Positions 29,231 to 38,358 of a stretch of DNA of 64,000 nt are shown here, in pieces. Position 1 is the first letter of the stretch. The number at the start of each line of letters is the position of its first letter. The DNA lies in assembly GCF_013282155.1 (NCBI RefSeq), contig NZ_BLWI01000008.1, positions 248,001 through 312,000 on the forward strand, given 5' to 3'. This DNA is from Sulfitobacter sp. HGT1 (GTDB lineage: Bacteria; Pseudomonadota; Alphaproteobacteria; Rhodobacterales; Rhodobacteraceae). Both the position numbers and the translations under genes were made by a program. The notes beneath the pieces were generated by a model. The model had not been told where the DNA came from and made no database searches. It worked only from the letters and a program-made list of their open reading frames with translations.

Positions 29231-29252
29231 GATTGATGCATAAGGATCAATC
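29231..29252 (-). promoter_or_regulatory. Inverted repeat upstream of the indolepyruvate oxidoreductase gene
   Basis: GATTGAT-N8-ATCAATC is a perfect 7-bp dyad with an eight-base spacer, 21 bases upstream of the start codon. It looks like an operator in the promoter or leader. The half-sites resemble FNR halves (TTGAT/ATCAA) but the spacing is wrong for FNR. No regulator is assigned. Confidence 0.45.
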
Positions 29253-29415
29253 TAGGTCATAAACGCTGACCTGTCTAGCGTTGTGTTTCCGTCCACCAAC
29301 CGGGCAACCTGACGAAAAAATAGACATACGTCACAGGATGTTTATCCTTTGGATATAATGTTGCAGCGCAGCATGGCGTAGGGTTGTTTTTAGTATGCAT
29401 TTAGCGCAAACACAG

Positions 29416-29435
29416 TGATCTTCAGGAAAAGATCA
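29416..29435 (+). promoter_or_regulatory. Dyad in the leader of the LsrB/VtlR-like gene
   Basis: TGATCTT-CAGGAA-AAGATCA is a 7-bp inverted repeat with a six-base centre, 20 bases upstream of the start codon and just before the AAAGGA ribosome-binding site. It could be an operator for autoregulation or an RNA hairpin. A perfect TATAAT lies about 60 bases further upstream (29354-29359), but no good -35 was found at the standard spacing. Confidence 0.4.
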
Positions 29436-29455
29436 TCCTTATAAAGGAAGTCCTC

Positions 29456-30361
29456 ATGGATTGGGACAAGCTTAGAATTTTTCATGCTGTCGCGGATGCC
29501 GGCAGCCTGACCCATGCCGGCGAAAAGCTGAACCTGTCCCAATCCGCCGTCAGCCGGCAGATTCGCGGGCTTGAGGAACAGCTGAACACCAATCTTTTCC
29601 ACCGACATGCGCGCGGGCTGATTCTGACCGAACAGGGCGAATTGCTTTTTGATGCCACCGCCGCGATGAGCAAACGGCTCGATACCGCCGCCGCACGGAT
29701 TCGCGACAGCGAAGAAGAAGTGTTTGGCGAATTGCGTGTCACCACCACCACCGGCTTTGGCACCCTATGGCTCGCCCCGCGCCTGCCAAAGCTTTACGAG
29801 AAATATCCCGACCTCAAGGTGGACCTGATGTTGGAAGAACGGGTTCTGGACCTGCCCATGCGCGAGGCAGATGTCGCCATTCGCATGAAGGAACCGTCGC
29901 AGGCCGATCTGGTTCGCAAGAAGCTGATGATGATCAAGATGTGCCTTTATGCGTCGCCCGCCTATCTGGCCGAACACGGCACGCCCCAGCGGCTGGAGGA
30001 TATGTCCGACCACCGGCTGATCTGCCAGAACACCGACAGCGATCAGGTGAATGCCGGTTTGCAGCTGGTCCAGCAGTTGATGATGTATGATGTGCGTTCG
30101 ATGCTGACCGTAAACAACTATTTCGGCGTGTTGCAGGGCGTGATCCACAATTTGGGCATCGGCGTCTTGCCCGATTACCTGATCGAAGACTTCCCCGACC
30201 TTGTTCAGGTGCTGCCTGATATTGAGTCGGCTGACGTGCCGGTGTTCCTCGCCTACCCCGAAGAATTGCGCGCCTCCAAGCGGGTTGCCGCCTTCAAGGA
30301 CTTTGTCCAGGACGAGATTATCACCCACCGCAAACACCTGCGGCACCGCAAAAACGCCTAG
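29456..30361 (+). CDS. LysR-type transcriptional regulator, LsrB/VtlR-like
   Basis: 301 residues: winged helix-turn-helix at about 1-60 (SLTHAGEKLNLSQSAVSRQI), linker helix, then a two-lobed effector domain (about 90-290). The opening MDWDKLRIFHAVADAGS, the block LFHRHARGLILTEQGE and LRVTTTTGFGTLWLAPRL agree closely with LsrB of Sinorhizobium and VtlR of Brucella/Agrobacterium. Those proteins control envelope and redox functions and small RNAs of the AbcR type. Cysteines include Cys163 and Cys190; whether they sense redox is unknown. A candidate small RNA gene lies directly downstream. Confidence 0.85.
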   Translation: MDWDKLRIFHAVADAGSLTHAGEKLNLSQSAVSRQIRGLEEQLNTNLFHRHARGLILTEQGELLFDATAAMSKRLDTAAARIRDSEEEVFGELRVTTTTGFGTLWLAPRLPKLYEKYPDLKVDLMLEERVLDLPMREADVAIRMKEPSQADLVRKKLMMIKMCLYASPAYLAEHGTPQRLEDMSDHRLICQNTDSDQVNAGLQLVQQLMMYDVRSMLTVNNYFGVLQGVIHNLGIGVLPDYLIEDFPDLVQVLPDIESADVPVFLAYPEELRASKRVAAFKDFVQDEIITHRKHLRHRKNA

Positions 30362-30410
30362 CCATGCATTTTTCGCATAGCGGTCATGCCGAAATAATTC
30401 AAGTTCAGCC

Positions 30411-30439
30411 TTGATCCGAGCACAACCGCCGCCTAATTG
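30411..30439 (+). promoter_or_regulatory. Candidate promoter of the small RNA downstream of the LsrB/VtlR-like gene
   Basis: TTGATC (30411-30416) and TAATTG (30434-30439) are spaced by 17 bases, which predicts transcription start near 30446. The match is moderate (two differences from TTGACA, two from TATAAT), but it fits the small RNA body and its terminator. Confidence 0.5.
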
Positions 30440-30445
30440 GGCGGT

Positions 30446-30524
30446 ATGGAGACAGACGCCTTCGGGCTGTCACTTCATACCTCCCTGTTGGACTTGGCCG
30501 AGCTTTATGCTCGGCCTTTTTTTT
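30446..30524 (+). ncRNA. Candidate trans-acting small RNA next to the LsrB/VtlR-like gene
   Basis: No gene fits between the LysR regulator and purL, yet the stretch is highly structured. From the predicted start, a first hairpin (GACAG...CTGTC, capped by a TTCG loop) is followed by the unpaired pyrimidine-rich segment ACTTCATACCTCCCTG. A canonical terminator then ends the RNA: GGCCGAGC-TTTAT-GCTCGGCC plus eight T. The total is about 78 nucleotides. The CCTCCC segment is complementary to Shine-Dalgarno sequences, as in AbcR/alpha-r15 RNAs that repress transporter mRNAs. In Sinorhizobium, AbcR1/2 lie beside lsrB, so the position also fits. The homology itself is inferred. Confidence 0.6.
30496..30524 (+). 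terminator. Strong Rho-independent terminator of the small RNA
   Basis: A perfect 8-bp stem (GGCCGAGC/GCTCGGCC) with a TTTAT loop is followed by an uninterrupted run of eight T. It lies 135 bases after the LysR stop and 100 bases before purL, too far from the LysR stop to be simply that gene's terminator. Confidence 0.93.
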
Positions 30525-30626
30525 GCCAGCCCGCCAACTGCGCCTTTACGTGCTGCCTTTGGCCTTTTCCCCGCGCCAGCCTTACTCTAAGAGTACCGCC
30601 ATATCTGCCAGGGGGATATCCGCACC

Positions 30627-32786
30627 ATGACCGAACCAGCCATCACGCCAGACCTTATCGCCAGCCACGGGATCAATGACGACGAATACAAACGTCTTCT
30701 TGATATCATCGGGCGCGAACCCACCTTTACCGAGCTTGGGATCTTCTCGGCCATGTGGAACGAACATTGTTCCTATAAGTCGTCCAAGAAATGGCTGCGC
30801 ACCTTGCCCACCGAAGGACCGCAGGTCATTTGCGGCCCCGGCGAAAACGCGGGCATCGTTGATATCGGTGACGGCCAGGCGCTGGTCTTCAAGATGGAAA
30901 GCCACAACCACCCGTCGTATATCGAACCCTATCAGGGTGCGGCGACCGGCGTTGGCGGCATTTTGCGCGATGTCTTTACAATGGGTGCCCGTCCCATCGC
31001 AGCCATGAACTCGCTCAGCTTCGGGTCGCCCGATCACCACAAGACGCGCCAGCTGGTGCACGGTGTGGTCGCGGGCGTTGGCGGCTACGGCAACTGCTTT
31101 GGCGTGCCGACCGTCGGCGGCGAAGTCCGCTTTGACACGGCCTATGACGGCAACTGCCTTGTGAACGCATTCGCCGCCGGTCTGGCCGACACAGACAAGA
31201 TTTTCTACTCCGCAGCCTCGGGCGTCGGGATGCCTGTTGTGTATCTTGGTGCGAAAACCGGCCGCGACGGTGTTGGCGGTGCCACAATGGCATCGGCCGA
31301 ATTTGACGACACAATCGAAGACAAACGCCCCACAGTGCAGGTCGGTGACCCCTTCACCGAAAAGCGCCTGATGGAAGCCACGCTTGAACTCATGGCCACC
31401 GGTGCCGTGATCTCTATCCAGGATATGGGGGCTGCGGGCCTGACCTGTTCCGCCGTGGAAATGGGCGACAAGGGCAACCTTGGTGTGCGTCTGGACCTTG
31501 AAAAGGTGCCAACCCGCGAACTCAACATGACCGCCTACGAAATGATGCTGTCCGAATCCCAAGAACGCATGCTGATGGTTCTGCGCCCCGAGCTTGAGGC
31601 CGAAGCCAAAGCCGTGTTCGACAAATGGGACCTTGATTTCGCCATCGTCGGTGAAACAATCGCCGAGGACCGCTTCTTGATCGTGCACAACGGCGAGGTC
31701 AAAGCCGACCTGCCGCTGAAAGCGCTGTCAGGCAATGCCCCCGAATATGACCGCCCCTGGGTCGAAACCCCTGCCGCCGAACCCCTGTCGGATGTGCCCG
31801 GTGTTGACCCGATCGACGGCTTGCGCGCGTTGGTGGCCAGCCCGAACTATGCTTCCAAAGCGTGGGTTTACGAACAATACGACACCATGGTCATGGGCGA
31901 CAGCGCCCGTACCCCCGGTCTGGGCTCAGGCATTGTGCGGGTGCATGGCACCGACAAGGCCATCGCCTTTACCTCGGATGTGACGCCGCGCTATGTCAAA
32001 GCCAACCCCTTCGAGGGGGGCAAACAGGCCGTCGCCGAAGCCTATCGCAACCTGTGCGCCGTTGGTGCCCTGCCCTTGGCGACAACCGACAACATGAACT
32101 TTGGCAACCCCGAAAAGCCCGAGATCATGGGCCAGTTCGTCTGCGCGATCAAAGGCATCAGCGAAGCAGTATCGGCGCTGGACATGCCCATCGTGTCGGG
32201 CAACGTGTCGCTGTATAACGAAACCGACGGCAAAGGCATTCTGCCCACCCCCACCATCGGCGCTGTGGGTCTGCTGAACCATATCGACGACATCATCGGC
32301 AAAGACGTCCGGGAAGGCCATGTGGCGCTGGTTCTGGGCGCGACAGAGGGCCATCTGGGTCAATCTGCCCTGCTGCTTGAAGTGTTCAACCGCCGCGATG
32401 GCGATGCGCCAAGCGTCGATCTGGCAGCCGAAAAAGCCCATGGCGAATTTATCCGCAACAACCGCGCGATGATCAAAGCCTGTACCGATCTGTCCGACGG
32501 GGGCCTTGCCCTGGCCGCCTTCGAAATGGCGGATGCAGCGGGTGTTGGCGTTTCGCTCGACTCGGCCGACACGCAAACCTTGTTTGGCGAAGATCAGGCG
32601 CGCTATCTGATTGCGTGCAACTTTGATCAAGCCGAAGCGTTGATGATTGCAGCCTCCCAAGCCGGGCTGCATCTGGAAAGTGTCGGCAAATTCGGCGGCG
32701 ATCAGGTCACCCTTGGGGGCGTCACCGCACCGCTGGCCGAACTGAGCGCGACGTATCGCAACACCTTTGCCGAGACCTTTGCCTAA
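30627..32786 (+). CDS. purL: Phosphoribosylformylglycinamidine synthase subunit II (small PurL)
   Basis: Makes FGAM from FGAR and ATP in purine synthesis. At 719 residues it is the small PurL, which works with PurQ and PurS; neither is in this window. It has two AIR-synthase-like halves. [19 protein letters not shown] carries metal and FGAR contacts, and [13 protein letters not shown] marks the second half. AGGGGGAT lies upstream at a slightly long spacing. A clear terminator follows. Confidence 0.96.
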   Translation: MTEPAITPDLIASHGINDDEYKRLLDIIGREPTFTELGIFSAMWNEHCSYKSSKKWLRTLPTEGPQVICGPGENAGIVDIGDGQALVFKMESHNHPSYIEPYQGAATGVGGILRDVFTMGARPIAAMNSLSFGSPDHHKTRQLVHGVVAGVGGYGNCFGVPTVGGEVRFDTAYDGNCLVNAFAAGLADTDKIFYSAASGVGMPVVYLGAKTGRDGVGGATMASAEFDDTIEDKRPTVQVGDPFTEKRLMEATLELMATGAVISIQDMGAAGLTCSAVEMGDKGNLGVRLDLEKVPTRELNMTAYEMMLSESQERMLMVLRPELEAEAKAVFDKWDLDFAIVGETIAEDRFLIVHNGEVKADLPLKALSGNAPEYDRPWVETPAAEPLSDVPGVDPIDGLRALVASPNYASKAWVYEQYDTMVMGDSARTPGLGSGIVRVHGTDKAIAFTSDVTPRYVKANPFEGGKQAVAEAYRNLCAVGALPLATTDNMNFGNPEKPEIMGQFVCAIKGISEAVSALDMPIVSGNVSLYNETDGKGILPTPTIGAVGLLNHIDDIIGKDVREGHVALVLGATEGHLGQSALLLEVFNRRDGDAPSVDLAAEKAHGEFIRNNRAMIKACTDLSDGGLALAAFEMADAAGVGVSLDSADTQTLFGEDQARYLIACNFDQAEALMIAASQAGLHLESVGKFGGDQVTLGGVTAPLAELSATYRNTFAETFA

Positions 32787-32814
32787 TTCAGATAGCCAAG
32801 TATTTTAAAACGCC

Positions 32815-32850
32815 AAAGCCCCGTCAGACATCTGTTTGGCGGGGCTTTTT
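32815..32850 (+). terminator. Rho-independent terminator of purL
   Basis: AAAGCCCCG pairs with CGGGGCTTT (9 bp) and the loop itself holds CAGA-CA-TCTG, followed by TTTTT. It lies about 30 bases after the purL stop. It could also act on the convergent VWA gene because both sides carry A/T runs. Confidence 0.9.
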
Positions 32851-32878
32851 CATGGGTGATTTTTCATGAGTGATGGCG

Positions 32879-34147
32879 TCAGGACTTCGGGGGTTCCAGC
32901 ATCCCCATCAGCCGTGCTTTTTCGCCCATATCATCGGGGCGGGAAATCACCTGCGCCAGTTCTTCCAAAGACGCGATTGAATGACCGGCGCGAAAGCTGT
33001 CCACATGGGGCAACATCGCGCGGATGCCTGCGGCCTTGGGCGCGAAACCGTCCCACCGCAACAGTGGATTAAGCCAGATCAACCGCCGCGCCGTCAGGTG
33101 CAGCCGCTGCATCTGACGCGCCAGATCGTCGGGATTGTCGCGGTCCAGCCCGTCGGTGATCAGCAATACAACAGCGCCCTGCCCCATGACCCGCCGCGAC
33201 CAGTCACGGTTGAACGCCTCGATACAGGCCCCGATGCGCGTGCCGCCTTCCCAGTCCTGCGCCTGCGCGCCAGCAGCCTTGAGCGCCGCATCCACATCGC
33301 GGGTCGCCAGATGGCGGGTAATGTTGGTCAACTGGGTGCCAAAGGTAAAGGCGTGGACGCGTGCCCACCCCGCCCCCTTGGCATTGCTCACCGCATGCAG
33401 GAAATGCAGCACAACGCGGGAATACTGGCTCATCGAGCCCGAGATGTCGCAAAGCACAACCAGATTGGGGTACCGCGGGCGCGGCTTTTTGAGCGTAAGT
33501 TTATGCATTTCACCACCGCGCCGCAGGGCCGCGCGCATGGATTTTTGAACATCAATGCGCCCGTTCGGCGATGTCATGCTGCGCCGCGAGGGCATGGGTT
33601 TCACCGGCAGAGTCAGCCGCGCCAGCATCCGCTTGGCTTGCGCCATCTCGGCAAGGCTCATTTGTTCGAAATCAAGACTGCGCAGACGTTCCTGCGACGA
33701 CATGGTCAGGCTTGCATCGACCTCGATCAATGTTTCCTCGGGCTCTTTCTCCGCACCGTCTTCCTGCTGGGGGGCCTCGGCACCGTCCAATAATGCTTCG
33801 GCCGCGCGTTTTTCGGCGGCTTGGGCGGGGCGGTCTTCCTGCACCCCGCGAATGGCGGGCAACATCGCCGCCATCATATGTTCCAGATAGCGCGGATCGC
33901 GCCAGTAGAGGCGGAAAAGCTGTGCAAAAACCGGGCGGTGTTCGGGGCGGTTCACGAAACAGGCATGCAGCGTCCAGTAGAAATCGACCTTGTCGGTAAA
34001 GCCCGCCGCCTCGACCGCACGAATGGCGTCGATGACCCGCCCCGGCCCGATCGGCAAGCCCGCACGGCGCAAGGCGCGGGCGAAATGGGTGATATTGCCG
34101 GCAAGTTTCGGGTTATCGGGGAGTTCAAGATCGGGAAGTTCGGCCAT
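32879..34147 (-). CDS. VWA domain protein, CoxE-like
   Basis: 422 residues. An N-terminal helical part (FARALRRAGLPIGPGRVIDAI) is followed by an acidic low-complexity linker (about 120-150) and a von Willebrand A domain (about 225-400). Its metal-ion site is VVLCDISGSMSQYSR (DxSxS). In bacteria CoxE-like proteins pair with a MoxR ATPase as chaperones that insert metals or remodel enzymes; here the ATPase gene is immediately upstream. No carbon monoxide dehydrogenase genes are present, so the client is unknown. Confidence 0.88.
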   Translation of the reverse strand: MAELPDLELPDNPKLAGNITHFARALRRAGLPIGPGRVIDAIRAVEAAGFTDKVDFYWTLHACFVNRPEHRPVFAQLFRLYWRDPRYLEHMMAAMLPAIRGVQEDRPAQAAEKRAAEALLDGAEAPQQEDGAEKEPEETLIEVDASLTMSSQERLRSLDFEQMSLAEMAQAKRMLARLTLPVKPMPSRRSMTSPNGRIDVQKSMRAALRRGGEMHKLTLKKPRPRYPNLVVLCDISGSMSQYSRVVLHFLHAVSNAKGAGWARVHAFTFGTQLTNITRHLATRDVDAALKAAGAQAQDWEGGTRIGACIEAFNRDWSRRVMGQGAVVLLITDGLDRDNPDDLARQMQRLHLTARRLIWLNPLLRWDGFAPKAAGIRAMLPHVDSFRAGHSIASLEELAQVISRPDDMGEKARLMGMLEPPKS

Positions 34148-34157
34148 GACTTAGACC

Positions 34158-34180
34158 CCGGGGGGCTGTCTGCCCCCCGG
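34158..34180. repeat. GC-rich hairpin between MoxR and VWA genes
   Basis: CCGGGGGG-CTGTCTG-CCCCCCGG is a perfect 8-bp GC stem with a seven-base loop in the 74-base gap of the MoxR-VWA pair. It may attenuate transcription or protect the mRNA end. It directly adjoins a copy of the dispersed intergenic repeat. Confidence 0.7.
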
Positions 34181-34183
34181 CCC

Positions 34184-34216
34184 CCCCGAGGATTTTTTTC
34201 CATTTGGAATGAAAAA
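34184..34216 (-). repeat. Dispersed intergenic repeat, copy A
   Basis: On the minus strand this reads TTCCAAATGGAAAAAAATCC followed by TCGGGG, starting six bases after the MoxR gene stop. It shares TTCCAAATGGAAAAAAATCC exactly with the copy at 55271-55302. The TTCCA/TGGAA part is itself a small dyad. Confidence 0.7.
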
Positions 34217-34221
34217 GGCGG

Positions 34222-35133
34222 TCATTTGGCCGGGTCCAGACTTGCCTTGGCCTGATCGAGGATGCGCTTCGCCTCGGAGCCGTGGAGTTTGGCAATGTCG
34301 TCTTGGTATTTCAAGATCGCGCCAAGCGTGTCGGCGATGACTTGAGGGCTGAGGGTGATGACATCAAGCGCCAGAAGGCATTTCGCCCAGTCGATTGTTT
34401 CGGCAACGCCGGGTTTCTTGAACAGGTCTTCGGTGCGCAACTGCTGGACAAAGGCCACCACCTCACGGCTGAGGGCTTCGGAGGCTTCGGGCGCGCGGGC
34501 CCTGAGAATTTCCATCTCGCGGTCGAAATCCGGATAATCCACCCAATGATACAGACAACGGCGTTTCAGCGCGTCATGGACCTCGCGGGTGCGGTTGGAG
34601 GTCAGGATCACGATGGGCGGTTCGGGGGCTTTGATCGTGCCAAGTTCGGGGATCGTGACCTGAAAATCGCTGAGCGCTTCGAGCAGGAAGGCCTCGAACG
34701 GGGCATCGGTGCGGTCAAGTTCGTCGATCAAAAGGATCGGTGCGCCGCGTTCGTCCGGGCGCATTGCCTCGAGCAGCGGGCGTTCAATGAGGAATTCATC
34801 GCTGAACAATTCGGTTGTCAGCGCCTTGCGGGATGTATCCCCTGCGGCTTCGGCGGTGCGGATCGCGACCATTTGCGCGGGAAAGTTCCATTCATACACG
34901 GCAGAGGACGCATCAAGCCCCTCGTAGCATTGCAGGCGGATCAGTTTGCGGTCCAACCCTGCGGCCAGTGCTTTGGCGATTTCGGTTTTACCGACCCCTG
35001 CCTCGCCCTCAAGAAACAGCGGGCGGCCGAGTTTCAGGCTGAGAAACACCACCGTCCCCAAGGCGCGGCCACAAATGTAGCCCTGGCTTTCGAGCATGGT
35101 CTGCACGGCGTCAATTGACGATATATCTGTCAT
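34222..35133 (-). CDS. MoxR-family AAA ATPase (CoxD-like)
   Basis: 303 residues from the ATG preceded by GAGAGGAC; eleven further upstream codons lack a site. Walker A is GEAGVGKTEIAKAL (about residues 40-55), Walker B is ILLIDELDRTDAPFEAFLLEAL, and ILTSNRTREVHDALKRRCLYHW carries sensor 1 and the arginine finger. MoxR ATPases act as chaperones with VWA partners; the VWA gene lies 74 bases downstream. Together they likely activate or assemble an unidentified metalloenzyme or complex. Confidence 0.92.
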   Translation of the reverse strand: MTDISSIDAVQTMLESQGYICGRALGTVVFLSLKLGRPLFLEGEAGVGKTEIAKALAAGLDRKLIRLQCYEGLDASSAVYEWNFPAQMVAIRTAEAAGDTSRKALTTELFSDEFLIERPLLEAMRPDERGAPILLIDELDRTDAPFEAFLLEALSDFQVTIPELGTIKAPEPPIVILTSNRTREVHDALKRRCLYHWVDYPDFDREMEILRARAPEASEALSREVVAFVQQLRTEDLFKKPGVAETIDWAKCLLALDVITLSPQVIADTLGAILKYQDDIAKLHGSEAKRILDQAKASLDPAK

Positions 35134-35373
35134 GGTGTCCTCTCTTTTGATCACCCAAAGGTGCATCCTGTCGGCTTGCGGTCAAGGGCCAAGCCTGTTT
35201 TGGCGGCGCGCATGGCGGATATTGCCCCTACAAATGATGCGTCTTACGGAAAACTGCGCTGCCTTGGGCTTGAAATGCGCAATCATTCTCCGCAATTCTG
35301 CCGCATTGGAAGGCTAACTTTCCTTAACGGCGCCTGCGAAATGCGCGAAAAAACCACGATTGAGGACGCAACA

Positions 35374-36444
35374 ATGATCGATGCACCATTCACGATCGAA
35401 ACGTCGCTGGCCGACCTTCAAAAGGACGACTGGCTGCAAGCCGTGTCGGAAGTGGCTGAGGAAGAAGGGTTTTTTCAAAATCTGGGCGCGAAACATTACG
35501 CGATGTTTGTGGAGCGCAAGCCCACCTTGCTGGTCACATTCGAGACGATCAACGGCATGCGTGCCCTGTCGGCGCTCTCGCAACCTCTGGGCTGGGAGAT
35601 GGTGCGCAACTATGACTGGTCGCATTTGTGCATCGCAAGCGAAGGCGATACCTGGTTTCGCGACCCCGCCGTCTATGCCTGTTTTGACCGCCTGATTGAC
35701 GACGGGTTTTTTGATGAATTCGAGCGGGTTGTTTTTTACGGCGCAGGCCCGGGTGGCTATGCGGCGGCAGCCTATTCTGTGGCATCGCCCGGGGCGCAGG
35801 TGGTTTGCATCCAGCCCCAGGCAACGCTGGACCCGCGGGTCACCGAATGGGACGACCGCTTTACCGAGATGCGCCGCACCGATTTCACGTCACGCTTTGG
35901 CTATGCGCCCGATATGCTGGATGCCGCACATGAAGCCTTTATTCTATATGACCCCAAGGTTGTTCTGGACGCCATGCACGCCAGCCTGTTCACCCGTCCC
36001 AATGTCACCAAACTGCGCATGCGGCATATGGGGCTGGCCCTGCAAAGCGAACTGCTGCAAATCGACCAGCTGGAATCACTGCTGACCCTTGCCGCCGAAG
36101 AGAAACTGAACACCGTCAGTTTTGCGCGGCTTTATCGCGCGCGCCGCGATCACCGCAGCTATTTCAAATCCCTGCTGGTCACGCTGGAGGCGGACGACCG
36201 CAAAAAGCTGATTCTGCACCTGTGCCGCTATGTGAACGCGCGCATGCAGGCCCCCCGCTTTGCCCGCAAGCAAAAGCTGATCGAGGCGGAGCTGAGCCTG
36301 ATCGAAGGGATGAAAAAGCAAAAGGAACTGGAGGCCGAGACCGGAGAGATCAAACCGGTGGCGGACGTGACCGAACCACAAGCCGAGGTGCAAAACGCCC
36401 CGGAGGCACCCCAGACGCTCAACAGATCTTCCGAGGCCTCGTAA
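35374..36444 (+). CDS. Conserved protein of unknown function (often annotated PAPS-reductase-like in this order)
   Basis: 356 residues from the ATG preceded by GAGGAC; an ATG eleven codons upstream has no such site. The mid-protein segment RVVFYGAGPGGYAAAAYSVA has a small-residue turn like the nucleophile elbow or nucleotide-binding turn of an alpha/beta fold. Near the C-terminus about 40 residues are Glu/Lys-rich and low complexity. I recall relatives in Rhodobacteraceae labelled phosphoadenosine phosphosulfate reductase, but I do not see the PAPS-reductase signature (ECGLH-like cysteine motif), so I leave function open. It stands alone between the MoxR gene (divergent) and pyrC. Confidence 0.75.
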   Translation: MIDAPFTIETSLADLQKDDWLQAVSEVAEEEGFFQNLGAKHYAMFVERKPTLLVTFETINGMRALSALSQPLGWEMVRNYDWSHLCIASEGDTWFRDPAVYACFDRLIDDGFFDEFERVVFYGAGPGGYAAAAYSVASPGAQVVCIQPQATLDPRVTEWDDRFTEMRRTDFTSRFGYAPDMLDAAHEAFILYDPKVVLDAMHASLFTRPNVTKLRMRHMGLALQSELLQIDQLESLLTLAAEEKLNTVSFARLYRARRDHRSYFKSLLVTLEADDRKKLILHLCRYVNARMQAPRFARKQKLIEAELSLIEGMKKQKELEAETGEIKPVADVTEPQAEVQNAPEAPQTLNRSSEAS

Positions 36445-36516
36445 TCGCCCGATCACGGCGGGGGAAATCGCCGCGCCCTCTGGTGCGGATCATGACCCTG
36501 TGCTAGCTGATCGGCC

Positions 36517-37557
36517 ATGACACAAACACTGACGCTTCGACGCCCCGATGATTGGCACCTGCACCTGCGTGACGGCGATATGCTGCGCGCTGTGCTGCCC
36601 CATACCGCCGCCCATTTCGCCCGCGCGATCATCATGCCGAACCTTGTACCCCCTGTGGTGCGCGGTGCAGATGCCGCCGCCTATCGCGACCGGATATTGG
36701 CCGCCCTGCCCGAAGGCGCGGATTTCACGCCCCTGATGACGCTGTATCTGACCGAAGATACCGATCCGGATGATGTGGCCGCGGCCCATGCCAGCGGACT
36801 GGTCACTGCCGTAAAGCTCTACCCCGCCGGTGCGACGACCAATTCTGCCAGCGGTGTGTCGGATTTCGACAAGGTGGCCCCTGTGCTGGAACGCATGGCT
36901 GAAATCGGTCTGCCCTTGTGTACACATGGCGAAGTGACCGACCCTGCCGTTGATATCTTTGACCGCGAAGCCGTGTTCATCGAGCGCGTGATGGACCCGA
37001 TCCGCAAACGCCATCAAGGGTTGAAGGTGGTGATGGAACATATCACCACAGCCGATGCCGCCGACTATGTCATGTCGGCTGATGAAAACCTTGGGGCGAC
37101 AATCACCACCCATCACCTGGTGATCAACCGCAATCATATCCTCGCCGGGGGGATCAAGCCGCATTACTATTGCCTGCCTGTCGCCAAGCGCGAAACCCAC
37201 CGGCTGGCACTGCGCAAGGCCGCGACATCCGGCGATGCACGGTTCTTTCTAGGGACAGATTCGGCCCCCCATACGGATGCCAACAAATTGCTGCCCTGCG
37301 GATGTGCGGGCTGTTTCACCGCGCCCAATACCATGTCGATCCTGGCCGAAGTGTTCGAACAGGACGGCGCGCTGGACCAGCTTGAGCGGTTCACATCGCT
37401 GAACGGCCCCGCGTTTTACGGGCTGGCTGCAAATACGCAGACCATGACCCTGACCCGTACGCCAGCCACCTATCCAGACCACATTGACACAGCCGAAGGG
37501 CCTGTGACCGTGTTTGACCCGATGATGCCGCTCAATTGGAGCGTCGCGCTAGATTGA
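36517..37557 (+). CDS. pyrC: Dihydroorotase, class II
   Basis: Cyclises carbamoyl-aspartate to dihydroorotate in pyrimidine synthesis. 346 residues, the E. coli PyrC type. [10 protein letters not shown] contributes two zinc histidines, [14 protein letters not shown] holds the carboxylated lysine, THGEV and EHITTADA give further metal ligands, and LGTDSAPH gives the catalytic Asp. pyrE follows 87 bases downstream on the same strand with a repeat copy in the gap. Confidence 0.96.
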   Translation: MTQTLTLRRPDDWHLHLRDGDMLRAVLPHTAAHFARAIIMPNLVPPVVRGADAAAYRDRILAALPEGADFTPLMTLYLTEDTDPDDVAAAHASGLVTAVKLYPAGATTNSASGVSDFDKVAPVLERMAEIGLPLCTHGEVTDPAVDIFDREAVFIERVMDPIRKRHQGLKVVMEHITTADAADYVMSADENLGATITTHHLVINRNHILAGGIKPHYYCLPVAKRETHRLALRKAATSGDARFFLGTDSAPHTDANKLLPCGCAGCFTAPNTMSILAEVFEQDGALDQLERFTSLNGPAFYGLAANTQTMTLTRTPATYPDHIDTAEGPVTVFDPMMPLNWSVALD

Positions 37558-37580
37558 TCCGCCATTGGCATAGACTTTAT

Positions 37581-37613
37581 GCCTTCGGCGAGGATATTTG
37601 AAAGCCAGAGAAG
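37581..37613 (-). repeat. Dispersed intergenic repeat, copy B
   Basis: GCCTTCGGCGAGGATATTT, then GAAAGCCAGAGAAG, lies in the pyrC-pyrE gap. The core GCCTTCGGCGAGGAT is shared with the copies near 43.4, 48.9 and 55.3 kb. Here the unit lies opposite to pyrC, unlike the other copies, which follow genes in sense orientation. Confidence 0.75.
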
Positions 37614-37644
37614 CCTTAGGCCACCCCAGAAGGAAGATACCCAG

Positions 37645-38325
37645 ATGATCCCGACCAGCTTTCCCGATTCGACCGAAATGGCGCGTTTGACGGCGCGGAT
37701 GCTGCTTGAGATCAAGGCGGTGCATTTCAACGCCGCCGAGCCGTTTACCCTGGCGTCGGGTCTGCCAAGCCCCACCTATATCGATTGTCGCAAGCTGATC
37801 AGCTATCCGCGCATTCGTGCCACCTTGATGGATTTTCTGACCGTCACCGTGATGCGCGAGGCGGGGTTCGAGGCGTTTGACAACATCGCGGGCGGTGAAA
37901 CCGCAGGTATCCCTTTTGCCGCGATGGTCGCGGAACGTATGGCGCTGCCGATGACCTATGTGCGCAAGAAGCCCAAAGGCTACGGGCGCAACGCGCGGAT
38001 CGAGGGCGAAATGACCGAAGGCCAGCGTGTGTTGCTGGTCGAGGATCTGACCACCGATGGCGGGTCCAAGATCAGCTTTGTCGACGCGATTCGCGAAACC
38101 GGGGCCACCTGCGCGCATACGGCAGTGATCTTTTACTACGGGATTTTCCCGCAGACCGAAAAGACCTTGGGTGACCATGGGGTTAGCTTGCACAGCCTGT
38201 GCACATGGTGGGATGTCCTGGCCGAAGCGAAAGCGCAAAACGCCTTTGACGCCGAGACCCTGAGCGAGGTTGAGGCGTTTTTGAACGCGCCGAAAGAATG
38301 GCAGGACGCGCGGAAAAAACTCTAA
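37645..38325 (+). CDS. pyrE: Orotate phosphoribosyltransferase
   Basis: Transfers phosphoribose from PRPP to orotate, giving OMP. The ATG preceded by AGAAGGAAG gives 226 residues; the frame is open upstream through the repeat element but that is not coding. The PRPP loop is [14 protein letters not shown], and [17 protein letters not shown] is the flexible catalytic loop. [18 protein letters not shown] is the N-terminal substrate region. Confidence 0.95.
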   Translation: MIPTSFPDSTEMARLTARMLLEIKAVHFNAAEPFTLASGLPSPTYIDCRKLISYPRIRATLMDFLTVTVMREAGFEAFDNIAGGETAGIPFAAMVAERMALPMTYVRKKPKGYGRNARIEGEMTEGQRVLLVEDLTTDGGSKISFVDAIRETGATCAHTAVIFYYGIFPQTEKTLGDHGVSLHSLCTWWDVLAEAKAQNAFDAETLSEVEAFLNAPKEWQDARKKL

Positions 38326-38358
38326 AACCACACCCCCTATCTGGTAGTTGGTCTATAT

